Of a DNA stretch of 64,000 nucleotides, positions 1 through 7,567 are shown piece after piece. The notes beneath the pieces were generated by a model. It searched no databases, was not told where the DNA came from, and was given only the letters and a program-made list of their open reading frames with translations. Within the stretch, counting starts at the first letter, position 1. Each line of letters opens with the position of its first letter. A program made the translations under genes and the position numbers. Origin of the DNA: Serratia odorifera (lineage in GTDB: Bacteria; Pseudomonadota; Gammaproteobacteria; Enterobacterales; Enterobacteriaceae); NCBI RefSeq assembly GCF_900635445.1, contig NZ_LR134117.1:1984001-2048000 (forward strand), written 5' to 3'.

Positions 1-533
1 TCTCCGACTCGCACAGCGGCCTTAAGGCGGCGATACGACAGGTGTTCTGTGCAAGCTGGCAGCGCTGTCGGGTCCACTTCATGCGCAACGTGCTGGGGCG
101 CGTCAGCAGGGCCAGCCAGTCGGTGGTCCGCGCCGCTCTGCAGCAGGTATTCGTACAGACCGAGGAGAAAAGCGCCCACGCCACCTGGCGCGAGGTTGCG
201 GCCCAGCTGGAAAAGAGCTTCCCGGCGGTCACGGAGATGATGGACGAAGCGGAAGCGGACGTGCTGGCGTACTTCGGCTTCCCGAAGGCGCACCGTGTGA
301 AAATCCACTCGACCAACACGCTGGAGCGCCTGAACAAAGAGGTGAAGCGGCGTGCCGACGTGGTGGGCATCTTCCCCAACGAAGAGAGCATCATGCGGCT
401 GCTGGGAGCGGTCCTGACGGAGCAGAACGAAGAATGGCTGCTGCAGAACCGCTACCTGCCGCAACACAGTATGGCGGAGATAGAGTCGGCCGCTGAAGAC
501 GACGTTATCGAGGCGCTGCCAATCAGCGCATAA
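1..533 (+). CDS. IS256-family transposase, 3' part
   Basis: A DDE transposase of the mutator/IS256 type, which moves its element by cut-and-paste or copy-out. The frame is open from base 3 and continues across the window edge, so the start is missing. Visible family marks are the SDSHSGL segment at the very start (the D is the second catalytic Asp of the family), the block CRVHFMRN shortly after, and the C-terminal block STNTLERLNKEVKRR, which contains the last catalytic Glu, followed by the usual tail. The ATG-like starts inside the visible part are not real starts. Nothing visible suggests it is broken. Confidence 0.88.
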   Translation, partial: SDSHSGLKAAIRQVFCASWQRCRVHFMRNVLGRVSRASQSVVRAALQQVFVQTEEKSAHATWREVAAQLEKSFPAVTEMMDEAEADVLAYFGFPKAHRVKIHSTNTLERLNKEVKRRADVVGIFPNEESIMRLLGAVLTEQNEEWLLQNRYLPQHSMAEIESAAEDDVIEALPISA

Positions 534-597
534 CAGGCCCATTACCGGACCGGAAGGCTGTAACTGAATTTACACCACCTTGACGGACTCGACCCAA
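1..597 (+). mobile_element. IS256-family insertion sequence, right end only
   Basis: The window opens inside the transposase of an IS256-family element. The element ends a short way after the transposase stop: AT-rich terminal-type sequence at about 555-597 is followed directly by codons of a phage replication protein. The exact terminal repeat cannot be set because the left end is outside the window; the boundary is uncertain by about 20 bases. The insertion lies in the replication module of the prophage and has removed the 5' end of the next gene. Confidence 0.75.
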
Positions 598-1332
598 AAA
601 CAATTCCCGTTCTGGAGTGAGTCCACGGTGAAACGCGCCCTGCTGAGTCTGGAGAAGCAAGGCATGGTGATCAGCGCCAATTACAACCGTGACCCACGTG
701 ACCAGAGTAAGTGGTACAGCATCAATTATGGTGCTTTGGATGTGCTCGAACAGCAGCAAAAACGGGTGAACGATGCATCAGGTCAATTTGACCCGATGGA
801 ACAGACCAATATGACCAGATGCAATGAGCCAACTTGCCACGATGCACGGGGTCAGGATGAACCGTTGCGTCAGGTCAATATGACCCGACCATTACCAGAG
901 ACTACTACAGAGAATACACAAGAGATTACTGCAGAGAATAAAACCCTTGGTGCACAGGCTGACGCCAGCACACCGGCACGCTCTGCTAAGCGGGAATATT
1001 CACCTGAGTTTGAAACTGCCTGGCTTGCCTATCCTAAACGCGCTGGTGGCAATCCCAAGCCCTCGGCCTACAAAGCATGGAATGCCCGTCTGCACGAAGG
1101 GGTTACCTCTGAAACCCTGCTGGCAGGCGTGAAGCGCTATGCGGCATTCGTGGTGGCCACTGGCAAGCTGGGGTCTGAGTACGTCAAGCAGGCCGCCACG
1201 TTCTTTGGTCCTGACCGTCACTTCGAAGAAATCTGGCAAGCTCCAGCCGTGTCTGGTGGTGCACGGCATACCCAGCCGCCGGTATCGGGTTTTGAAGGGC
1301 AGAACTACGGCGAATCTGGGTGTAATTGGTGA
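592..1332 (+). pseudogene. phage replication protein (O-like), 5' end removed by IS
   Basis: Lambdoid replication initiators of this type carry a winged-helix DNA-binding part at the N terminus and a part that meets the helicase loader at the C terminus. Here the frame starts inside the IS end and enters family sequence at about base 595, with the helix block FWSESTVKRALLSLEKQG and then KWYSINY. The middle is low-complexity and rich in N, T and E. The C-terminal half has WLAYPKR, then a helical stretch ending TFFGPDRHFEEIW, typical of DnaT-like phage replication proteins. The gene precedes the dnaC-like gene by a few bases, the usual O-P order. Translation as read would start inside the IS, so the native initiator is lost unless a fusion product works. 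Confidence 0.75.
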
Positions 1333-1338
1333 TACGAG

Positions 1339-2223
1339 GTGACCATGTTTAATTTTGAACAAAACAAAAATCGGCTGGAACTGAAACGTCGCAGTCAAGA
1401 ATTGGCGGACGAACTGGACTTTTCTCTGGATGGGCAGATCCCGCCACACTACGCGAACTGGGAAAAGCAGATCCAGACGGTGATGTGTGAAACGCACGGC
1501 CAATACCAGCAAATCGCGTTGATCGGGCCAGAGTACCGGGGAAGGGCGGGGCGTAAAACCTCCCAGTGCCCGGAATGCCTGCGTGCGGAACTGAGCGATA
1601 TTGAATTGGCATTGCGGCGGCTCAGGGTTGAGAGCCTGCTGGATGATGCCGGTATCGCTCCACGTTTCCAGCATTGCGAATTTTCCAACTACCACCCGGT
1701 TAACGCGACAGCCGCGAATAATCTGGCTATTTGCGAACGTTACGCCCAGAGCTGGGAAGCAATCCTAAAGGCCGGGACTGGGCTGGTGATGACCGGCAGT
1801 TGTGGTACCGGAAAAAACCATCTGGCGGTATCGATGACAAAGCGGATCATCCGCGACCATTTGGCTGACGTAGAAATCACGGACGTAATGCGCCTGACCC
1901 GCGAAGTGAAAAGCACCTGGCGTAATGGGGCAGAGCGCACGGAAACCGAAGTATTGAACCACTACGCCACGCTGGATCTGCTCATCATTGACGAGGTTGG
2001 AGTGCAGTTCGGTACACCGGCGGAGCTGGCCATCCTGCAGGAGATCGTCAACGCCCGGTATGAAAATATTCTGCCAACCATCCTGATCAGCAATCTGACG
2101 TTTGACCAGTTGAAGGCGTTTGTCGGTGACCGCATTGTCGATCGCGTCACTGACGGCGGCAGTAATCGCCTCGTATTCGACTGGCCGAGTTATCGTAGCA
2201 ACAAAGGCGGTACTGCAGCATGA
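1339..2223 (+). CDS. DnaC-like helicase loader of the phage
   Basis: An AAA+ ATPase that loads the DnaB-type helicase. It is 294 residues. A Cys pair near residue 50 (C-x2-H) and CPEC near residue 79 suggest a small zinc site at the N terminus. The Walker A motif GTGKN-HLA lies near residue 155, and the Walker B stretch LLIIDEVG near residue 215. The C-terminal end resembles E. coli DnaC, with a Arg-rich segment near GDRIVDRV and FDWPSYR at the end. The stop overlaps the ATG of the helicase gene (ATGA at 2220-2223), so the two are translationally coupled. Intact as read, in contrast to its neighbours. Confidence 0.88.
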   Translation: MTMFNFEQNKNRLELKRRSQELADELDFSLDGQIPPHYANWEKQIQTVMCETHGQYQQIALIGPEYRGRAGRKTSQCPECLRAELSDIELALRRLRVESLLDDAGIAPRFQHCEFSNYHPVNATAANNLAICERYAQSWEAILKAGTGLVMTGSCGTGKNHLAVSMTKRIIRDHLADVEITDVMRLTREVKSTWRNGAERTETEVLNHYATLDLLIIDEVGVQFGTPAELAILQEIVNARYENILPTILISNLTFDQLKAFVGDRIVDRVTDGGSNRLVFDWPSYRSNKGGTAA

Positions 2224-3576
2224 CACACGAAGAAGCTGAAAGCGCAGTAATTGGCGGCCTACTTCTGGACGAGGCAGGCCCACAAACTTTCGATGTGTTA
2301 GCGACGCTCGCACCAGAGGCATTTTCCACCCGCCAGTATCGTGAGATGTACCAAGTTATTAAACAATTGGCCATGTCCGGCGGCGCAGTCACACCGTTTG
2401 TTGTGGCTGATAAGTTGGGGGATGGGTACGAGGCCAATCGCGGTAACGGTATCAAGCCAAGCCTGGGCGCGAGCAGGGGTGAAATCCTACGCAGAAATGG
2501 TGAGGCGTAATCATTTTGTACGCCAGGCTGAGAGCATCATAACGGACACTTTGGAAGGCATAAAAACGGCACGGTCTGGCGACGATGCGATTGGAGCCAT
2601 TCAGCAGTTACAGGGGAGCATTCAGCAACTGAGTTTTGGTGACAATGGCCGGGTTGCGTTGCATATCAATGACCTTTTGCGCGGGGTGACTGATCGTATT
2701 GACTCACGTTTGACCGGCGCAGAGGGGAAGCGGAAATATCCTGACGGGCATTGAAGAGCTGGACAAAATTACTAACGGCTTCGAGCCAACAAATTTGGTT
2801 TTGCTGGCTGCCCGTCCATCAGTGGGGAAAACCGAGTTTGCTTTAAACCTCATTGAGAAAATTACCGACCAAGGCGGCGGGGTATTGATGTTCAGTATGG
2901 AAATGTCAGCCATTCAGATTGCTGAACGGCAAATCGCTGGCGCTGGTGGATTCTCAACGAGCAAGTTGAAAAAACCGCAAGAATTGGAAGATGAGGATTG
3001 GGCTCGCATTTCGGATGGCATTGGCCGAATGACTGATCGCCCCATTTGGATTATTGATGCCAGCAATTTGACGGTTGAACAAATTTGCCAAGATGCTGAG
3101 CGAATGAAGTCAGAGCACCCAGAGTTGGCGGCCGTGTTTGTGGATTACCTCGGCTTAATCAAGGTAAACGAGCGCCAGCGGCACGATCTCGCTGTTGGCG
3201 AGGTATCACGAAGCCTCAAGCGGCTGGCTATGCGTAACAAGACGCCAGTAGTGGCGCTAAGCCAATTGTCACGTGGTGTTGAACAGCGCCCCAATAAGCG
3301 CCCCAGTTAACGCTGATTTGAAAGATTCGGGCAGCATTGAGGCAGATGCAGACCTAATCATGATGCTTTACCGCGACGAACTCTATAACGAGAACAGCCC
3401 AGCCAAAGGAATAGCTGAGGTCAATGTCACCAAAAACCGTCACGGGCCGCTGGGTACGGTTTACCGGCAGTTCCGATATGGCCACTTTTTGCCGATTGAC
3501 CAAATCGAGGCAGAACGGCTCAGCAAAACAGCAGCCAGAACAGAAAGAGCGGCGCTACGGCAGGGGAAAAGCATAG
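2220..3576 (+). pseudogene. DnaB-like phage replicative helicase, about four frameshifts
   Basis: A hexameric 5'-3' helicase in lambdoid phages that carry their own DnaB. The N-terminal domain starts EEAESAVIGGLLLD and breaks frame at about 2475. The linker runs to about 2735, where a second shift joins KRKY to NILTGIEELD. The RecA-like core has Walker A ARPSVGKTEF and Walker B VFVDYLGL. A third shift at about 3303 is one extra C in the run before GTTAAC. A fourth at about 3510-3520 is needed to reach the natural end KERRYGRGKA, whose TAG (3574-3576) overlaps a GTG start. All domains are present, so the protein would be complete if the indels are read errors. Compare the intact host dnaB at 38594. 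Confidence 0.82.
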
Positions 3577-3758
3577 TGAAACTAACCCGCGAAGACGAAC
3601 ATACGATCACGCAGTACATCCGCGCTGCGCGTGGCGGATATACGGGGCCGGTGGTGATCTGGATGGAAAGGCTTGTTGAACTTCACATGCCATATAGCGA
3701 ATTGGCAGCAAAAGCGCACACGGCTAAGGCGTGGCACGAATCAAAAGAGGGCAGCACA
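3576..3758 (+). CDS. small phage protein between dnaB and Q, no stop as read
   Basis: A reading frame of about 61 codons starts with GTG at 3576, overlapping the helicase TAG. It encodes a basic N terminus (VKLTREDEHTITQYIRAARG), a Trp-containing middle (VVIWMERLVELHMPYSEL) and then AKAWHESKEG. As read there is no stop, and it runs straight into the Q gene. A TGA overlapping the Q start (3760-3762) lies one frame away, so a missing or extra base is likely here too. I do not recognise a function. The position suggests co-transcription with the replication genes. Confidence 0.5.
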
Positions 3759-4542
3759 ATGAAACTTGAGTCAGCATTGAAGCACTTCAGCGCACAGGGG
3801 CTGACCATCACAGATGCCCCGAACGGCACATCAGCGGATCGTGTTACCGGTACTGACGTTATGGCTGCTCTCGGAATGGTCGAGGCAAAGGCTCGTTTCG
3901 GCATGGCGGCGTTCCTGGGTAAAACCGGCATCAGCAGCGAAGACCGGGAAAGGGCTATCGTAGAGCTGACACAGTACGCGATGAAGAAGGCACCGAAGCA
4001 CGTCGGTAAAGTCGCCGGTCGTCGAATGGCCCCGCTGTATGCAGATTTTGGCATCGTTGGCCTATGAGGATTATTCACAATCAGCAGGTGCCAGTGTGAC
4101 CTGTCACGATTGCCACGGAAAAGGGCTGGTGGATATCGAGCGTGATGTTGTGACTTACCCTGGATACATCGGTATGGACGGAGAAGAGAAAATCGCGCCA
4201 ACGACGAAACGCCAGCTGGTGCGCGAGATGTGCCAGACCTGCAACGGCAAAGGGAAAATCCACAAGCGTTGCCGGAACTGCAAGGGAACCGGCAAAGCGC
4301 TCGACCGTGAGGCAACCAAGGCAGCAGGTACCCCCGTCATTAAGGATTGCGAGCGCTGCGGCAGCAAAGGCTTTAGCCGCATGCCCTCATCTGTAGCCTA
4401 TAGGGCGATTACAGCGCTGTTGCCAGAACTGACGCAATCATCTTGGTCACGTAACTGGAAGCCGTTCTACGAAGCGCTGGTGGCTAAATGCGATATCGAA
4501 GAAGGCGTGGCCGCGAGCGAGTTCCAAAAAATAACTAAGTGA
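3759..4542 (+). pseudogene. Q-type late antiterminator (zinc-finger class), one frameshift
   Basis: Q proteins load on RNA polymerase at the late promoter and let it pass terminators, switching on lysis and structural genes. The N terminus MKLESALKHF and the block TGTDVMAALGM match the antitermination family of phage 82 type. The second half holds a DnaJ-like zinc finger: CHDCHGKG, CQTCNGKG, CRNCKGTG and CERCGSKG, followed by SWSRNWKPFYEAL. The frame changes at about 4035, where one extra base separates RRMAP from MQILASLAYEDY. Without it the protein is about 260 residues. A strong promoter lies 42 bases after the stop, where Q would act. Confidence 0.8.
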
Positions 4543-4583
4543 CGAACGTTCGGCGCGGATGCCGACATTTTTTAACCAAAGTA

Positions 4584-4612
4584 TTGCATTTTGCATAAAC
4601 TTGGCGTAGATT
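4584..4612 (+). promoter_or_regulatory. likely late promoter (pR'-like)
   Basis: TTGCAT at 4584-4589 and TAGATT at 4607-4612 are separated by exactly 17 bases. The site starts 42 bases after the Q stop, where lambdoid late promoters lie. A terminator follows within about 50 bases of the expected start, as in the pR'-tR' unit. The assignment rests on position and sequence match; a Q-binding site was not identified. Confidence 0.6.
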
Positions 4613-4660
4613 CTTTAAATAGTGGCATATCTCGCCTGAATACTACGAATAATTACCTGA

Positions 4661-4682
4661 ACCCGCATCCAGCGGGTTTTTG
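4661..4682 (+). terminator. first terminator of the late leader
   Basis: An inverted repeat ACCCGC / GCGGGT with a short loop is followed by five T. It lies about 45 bases after the expected start of the late promoter, so without Q a very short leader RNA would be made. Confidence 0.65.
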
Positions 4683-4839
4683 CGTTTCTGGCTTCCAGAA
4701 CATAATGACAAGCCCGCCGACGGGAAAAATCTCGTGTTGTGAAACGGTGGGCTTGTTCATTGTGGTGGCAGGAAGTAAGAGCCGGGGTTCGAGACCTCGA
4801 TGGCGGACCAATTTCTACCAACGACACCATTGCAAAGCG

Positions 4840-4862
4840 ACCCGCCCAGTGCGGGTTTTTGT
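4840..4862 (+). terminator. second terminator of the late leader
   Basis: The stem ACCCGC / GCGGGT is followed by TTTTTG. Its stem is almost the same as the first terminator at 4661. Together with further sites downstream it forms a series of stops between Q and the lysis genes. Confidence 0.6.
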
Positions 4863-4873
4863 CATTTCTGAAT

Positions 4874-4897
4874 CCTCGACTTTTGTCGGGGCTTTTC
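4874..4897 (+). terminator. third terminator of the late leader
   Basis: CCTCGAC, loop TTTT, GTCGGGG, then CTTTTCT. The T tract is interrupted, so it is weaker than the others. Between 4898 and 5096 I see a perfect short hairpin (ACGTTG/CAACGT at 4980-4995) and no convincing gene. Confidence 0.45.
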
Positions 4898-5096
4898 TGT
4901 TTCTGGCGTATGGAACAGCAAGGCTTAGGGCGCTTTCTGTAGAGTGCGAAAACATAAAAAAATTTATGCCTCTAAAACAACGTTGAAAGCAACGTAAAAG
5001 CCGTTTTTTTTAAGCGAGGGGGGTTACGAAGGCGTTGTGTCAGTTGTTGAACATCCAAATAGAGCGTTTTAAAGGGAGCGAGTAGCAACCAAAAAG

Positions 5097-5125
5097 TTGA
5101 AGAGTTAATCATAAGCTAATACACT
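5097..5125 (+). promoter_or_regulatory. promoter of a short leader or small RNA
   Basis: TTGAAG at 5097-5102 and TACACT at 5120-5125 with a 17-base spacer. Transcription would start near 5131. A strong terminator follows at 5161-5194, before the first gene of the cassette. Confidence 0.5.
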
Positions 5126-5130
5126 GCACA

Positions 5131-5194
5131 TTAGATAACCGTGGTTATATTCCACGAGTAACCACTGAGGATTAGATGCTTCGGTGGTTTTTTT
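5131..5194 (+). ncRNA. candidate small RNA or attenuated leader, about 62 nt
   Basis: Between the promoter at 5097 and the terminator at 5161-5194 lies a stretch that can fold into two hairpins. The first has stem CGTGG/CCACG (5140-5144 and 5152-5156) with a 7-base loop. The second is the terminator, a 10-pair stem (5161-5170 with 5179-5188) and a run of six T. It contains no ORF. It could be a free small RNA, or a leader that limits reading into the 113-residue gene and the GNAT-like gene. Which one cannot be told from sequence. Confidence 0.4.
5161..5194 (+). terminator. strong intrinsic terminator before the GNAT cassette
   Basis: The stem pairs ACCACTGAGG with CTTCGGTGGT (ten pairs, two of them G-T), loop of eight, then TTTTTT. 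It lies 40 bases upstream of the ATG at 5235, so readthrough or antitermination is needed for expression of the genes behind it. Confidence 0.65.
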
Positions 5195-5234
5195 GCACTT
5201 AGGCGCGGGTAGTTTTACCGCATTGGGAGGAAAC

Positions 5235-5576
5235 ATGAGAAGCTTAGCTAGGCGATCCATTCAGACGATTAAGAATCGTACTGATGTCGTTAGTTCTTTT
5301 GTTGACTCAGATACCTTAAACGAGTTCTGTGTCCGCAGACTTAGCGATCGAGTGTCAGCAAGTCGTCAGCTTTTCATTGTCACGTTGAACAACGACGTCA
5401 GTGATGGAGAAGTCATCCCGTACGCTGAGATTGCCACATCATCATCAAGCAAGTTGCGTTACGTTGTAAAGCCATCTGATCAGTACCCAAACCTAGTCGA
5501 TAATAGGTTGATGGATAAGATAGAGACAGCTATATCAATGTACATGAAGGCTCACTGGACAAGTTGTTACCACTAA
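5235..5576 (+). CDS. hypothetical protein, 113 residues, first gene of the GNAT cassette
   Basis: The start at 5235 is chosen because GGGAGG lies five bases upstream; the longer frame from 5184 would start inside the terminator loop region. The protein begins MRSLARRSIQTIKNRTD, so it has a basic N terminus. Later it has a short acidic-hydroxyl segment (SDGEVIPYAEIATSSSSK) and ends in a Cys-Tyr-His tail. No signal peptide or membrane segment is visible. It ends ten bases before the GNAT-like gene, so the two are probably one operon. I do not recognise the family. Base use is AT-rich compared with the replication and head genes, which suggests separate origin. Confidence 0.6.
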   Translation: MRSLARRSIQTIKNRTDVVSSFVDSDTLNEFCVRRLSDRVSASRQLFIVTLNNDVSDGEVIPYAEIATSSSSKLRYVVKPSDQYPNLVDNRLMDKIETAISMYMKAHWTSCYH

Positions 5577-5586
5577 AGGTACATAG

Positions 5587-6312
5587 ATGCCTCCTGATTT
5601 AATCCCCACTTATACGAAAGATCTTAACATCGAGCTGTATGGGCAAAAGGAGTTGTTGGAAACATTTCATTTTTTCACTAGAGAAGGTGGGTTGTTCCGG
5701 GCTGATGAGTATTTAGTAACGGGTGGTGATTATCAGTATTATCTTGATGTCTACTCCATAGGATGCACAACGCCAGATTTTTACCTTCAAATTGGCGGTG
5801 ACTGCTTGGACGAAGGGGCACATCAGCAGGATGTTGTGAACACTCTCCTTGAGTTGGATATGGAAGATGAGCAAACGACCAAGCGAATTGGCCGAGTGGC
5901 TTACCGTGACTTCAACTTCAACGACCATGACGGAACTATCGTCACTGCAAAGCAGATTAAAAGCGCTGTAATCGACCGCGATTTTCGCGGTGCGGGTTTG
6001 GCTTCAAACATCTACCGTATGCTCACCGAGAAACACGACCACTTAGTTTGCGATAGCATGCAAAGTATTTCTGGTGGTTCTTTGTGGGCAAGCAGCATAC
6101 TTTCGATTGGTGAAGTGCGCATATACGATACCAAAAAAGCTCAATTCATTGACGTTCTAGGTCGCCTTGGTTTAGGGATAAATGGTGCGGTTCCTTGGAG
6201 TTGTCAGACGCTTACCATCGAACAGATAGACCTGTGGGGGCGGAGCTACAATCAAGATGCATGCCACCACATCGTAAATGTCATTTCAAAGGAAAGGTTC
6301 TACGAAGAGTAA
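5587..6312 (+). CDS. GNAT-like acyltransferase domain protein, 241 residues
   Basis: GNAT enzymes transfer an acetyl group from acetyl-CoA to amines. The C-terminal half has the acetyl-CoA binding motif R-x-x-G-x-A (RGAGLA, near residue 138) after a short strand, followed by a helix NIYRMLTEKHDHLVC and the SMQS...GGSLW segment. The N-terminal 100 residues have no recognisable domain and may bind the substrate. The gene lies in the accessory zone between Q and lysis, with its own terminator behind it. Its target is unknown. TacT-type toxins are shorter and come with a ribbon-helix-helix antitoxin, which I do not see here. It could act in anti-defence, host takeover or modification of a phage product. 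Confidence 0.6.
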   Translation: MPPDLIPTYTKDLNIELYGQKELLETFHFFTREGGLFRADEYLVTGGDYQYYLDVYSIGCTTPDFYLQIGGDCLDEGAHQQDVVNTLLELDMEDEQTTKRIGRVAYRDFNFNDHDGTIVTAKQIKSAVIDRDFRGAGLASNIYRMLTEKHDHLVCDSMQSISGGSLWASSILSIGEVRIYDTKKAQFIDVLGRLGLGINGAVPWSCQTLTIEQIDLWGRSYNQDACHHIVNVISKERFYEE

Positions 6313-6317
6313 ACCAG

Positions 6318-6339
6318 AACCCACTTCGGTGGGGTTTTT
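6318..6339 (+). terminator. terminator after the GNAT-like gene
   Basis: AACCCAC, loop TTCG, GTGGGGTTTTT. It closes the cassette that starts at 5097. Confidence 0.65.
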
Positions 6340-6472
6340 GCTGTATAGACACAGCAGAAGGGCGCATTTAGTTTTGATACGCACTATCGATCCCTACCCA
6401 GGGTTATCTGAATGCGTCCCTCGATGTGAAGTGACCGCCGGGAAAGACCGGCAATGATTCCGTAGCGATCAA

Positions 6473-6500
6473 TTGCAATAGTCTATTGATGCGCTATGAT
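6473..6500 (+). promoter_or_regulatory. promoter of a second short transcript
   Basis: TTGCAA at 6473-6478 and TATGAT at 6495-6500, spacer 16 bases. The -10 box is close to consensus. The next strong signal is a terminator at 6589-6616, and no ORF with a ribosome site lies between. Confidence 0.5.
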
Positions 6501-6506
6501 GCCCAA

Positions 6507-6616
6507 TGATCCAGACGGGCGGGTATTACCCGTTCTCCCCCAGAGCTAGCCGAACGGATCATTTAGATAGGTATCATCATCACTTTGGCCCCGAGCTCGA
6601 TGCCCGGGGTTTTTTT
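6507..6616 (+). ncRNA. candidate small RNA, about 110 nt
   Basis: The interval from the promoter at 6473 to the terminator at 6589-6616 encodes no credible protein. It can form an internal hairpin (CGGGT/ACCCG near 6519-6532) and ends in a GC-rich terminator with seven T. The layout resembles the 6S-like leader RNA of lambda, made from the late promoter in the absence of Q, but it lies far from Q. It could equally be an independent regulatory RNA. Confidence 0.35.
6589..6616 (+). terminator. terminator of the second short transcript
   Basis: CCCCG at 6589-6593 pairs with CGGGG at 6605-6609; seven T follow. It is the last strong stop before the membrane protein gene at 6742. Confidence 0.65.
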
Positions 6617-6741
6617 CATTCTGGCTAATCACATTTTGGTCGCTGGTGGTGATCCACTGGCGACAATCACCCATCGTGCATGTTTTGCCAGCCGGCATTG
6701 AGGTAAAATCCTTTCACTGCAACGCCAACAGGAATACAGCC

Positions 6742-7311
6742 ATGAAAAACCTGCCTGAAGAATATTTTCTGGATGCCGACGATGAACTGGTCGATTTTCT
6801 GGAGGCTCAGGGTGAGGCGTGCATCAAAGATATTTACCAGTCGAACACAGCGAATAAAGAAAACGGGTATAAGCTGCTCAGTATTCTGATCGTGGGTATC
6901 GGCTCGTCATTTCTGCTGTTAACACAAAGGCCGAATCTGGATTTCCTCAGTGCTGGGCTTGCAGTGTTTATCGGATATTGGTCGCTGTGTGCCGTATACC
7001 TGGTAATGCGAGTCTTGACCGTTCATATGCACGGTCTGGTTTATGCTTCTCCGGATCAGCTTTACAAAAGTAATTATAAAAACATTAATCAAGAGCATTT
7101 TGATTATTTCAAAAGCAAGGGTTTCAGTGGTGAGTGTAATCGCTTGTCAGTGATGAGGCGGTATAGGCTACATGCGCTGTGCCTGACCGCCAATGAGTTA
7201 ATAAGCGATAACGAGAAAATAAGAACAAGACTGACCAGGGCAAGGATGGCAACCATCATTACCCCGGCTTGCGCGCTTGTTATCTCTGCGCTTACTTACT
7301 TTTTTTCCTGA
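6742..7311 (+). CDS. phage accessory membrane protein, three predicted membrane helices
   Basis: The start at 6742 has an AGGA-type site upstream and fits the family-like N terminus MKNLPEEYFLDADDELVDFL, which is acidic. Two membrane helices follow at about residues 46-62 and 68-92, then a soluble part of about 75 residues rich in Tyr, Lys and Arg, and a third helix at the very C terminus (about 170-188). The product is 189 residues. I do not know its function. The topology recalls effector-type membrane proteins, but also many phage inner-membrane proteins, so no role is assigned. Its last 20 bases overlap a small gene on the other strand. Confidence 0.65.
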   Translation: MKNLPEEYFLDADDELVDFLEAQGEACIKDIYQSNTANKENGYKLLSILIVGIGSSFLLLTQRPNLDFLSAGLAVFIGYWSLCAVYLVMRVLTVHMHGLVYASPDQLYKSNYKNINQEHFDYFKSKGFSGECNRLSVMRRYRLHALCLTANELISDNEKIRTRLTRARMATIITPACALVISALTYFFS

Positions 7312-7438
7312 GGCCTTCGGCGGAATCGCCAACTAACATGCGGTCAACCGAAAAGTCACCGGGTTTTACTGGCGCTGGCTTTGGTTGCTCTGCTGGCTGA
7401 GGTTTGCTCTCGCCGGCAGGTTTATTTGACTGACTCAT
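7292..7438 (-). CDS. small proline- and lysine-rich protein, 48 residues
   Basis: The frame on the minus strand starts at ATG 7438, eight to ten bases after GGAGAA, a good ribosome site. The N-terminal half is low-complexity and rich in P, K, Q and S (KPQPAEQPKPAPVKPGD), and the C-terminal half reads FSVDRMLVGDSAEGLRKKSK. It has no membrane segment. Its 3' end overlaps the end of the membrane protein gene on the plus strand. The strong ribosome site makes it likely to be real. Function unknown. Confidence 0.55.
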   Translation of the reverse strand: MSQSNKPAGESKPQPAEQPKPAPVKPGDFSVDRMLVGDSAEGLRKKSK

Positions 7439-7567
7439 AAAATTCTCCATTTCTGTAGGTTGTTTGTCGCGATTCAACGATATCAGAGACGGGAATGTAC
7501 AGCCAGATCGTATCTGGCTCCTATTTGAGGCTGCGCTAACGTGTGGTCTGTTAATTTGGAGGTCATG

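Noticed and set aside
4714..4810. tRNA-like sequence with a T-arm-like stem and a final CCA
   Set aside because: A plausible T stem and loop and a seven-base acceptor strand are followed by ACCA, but the 5' acceptor half pairs poorly and no D arm or anticodon arm folds. At most a remnant.
4591..4986. 131-residue open frame between Q and the cassette
   Set aside because: It runs through three terminator stems, has no ribosome site and looks like the late leader.
5587..6312. TacT-type toxin-antitoxin pair
   Set aside because: The GNAT-like protein is about 70 residues longer than TacT toxins and the partner does not look like a ribbon-helix-helix antitoxin.
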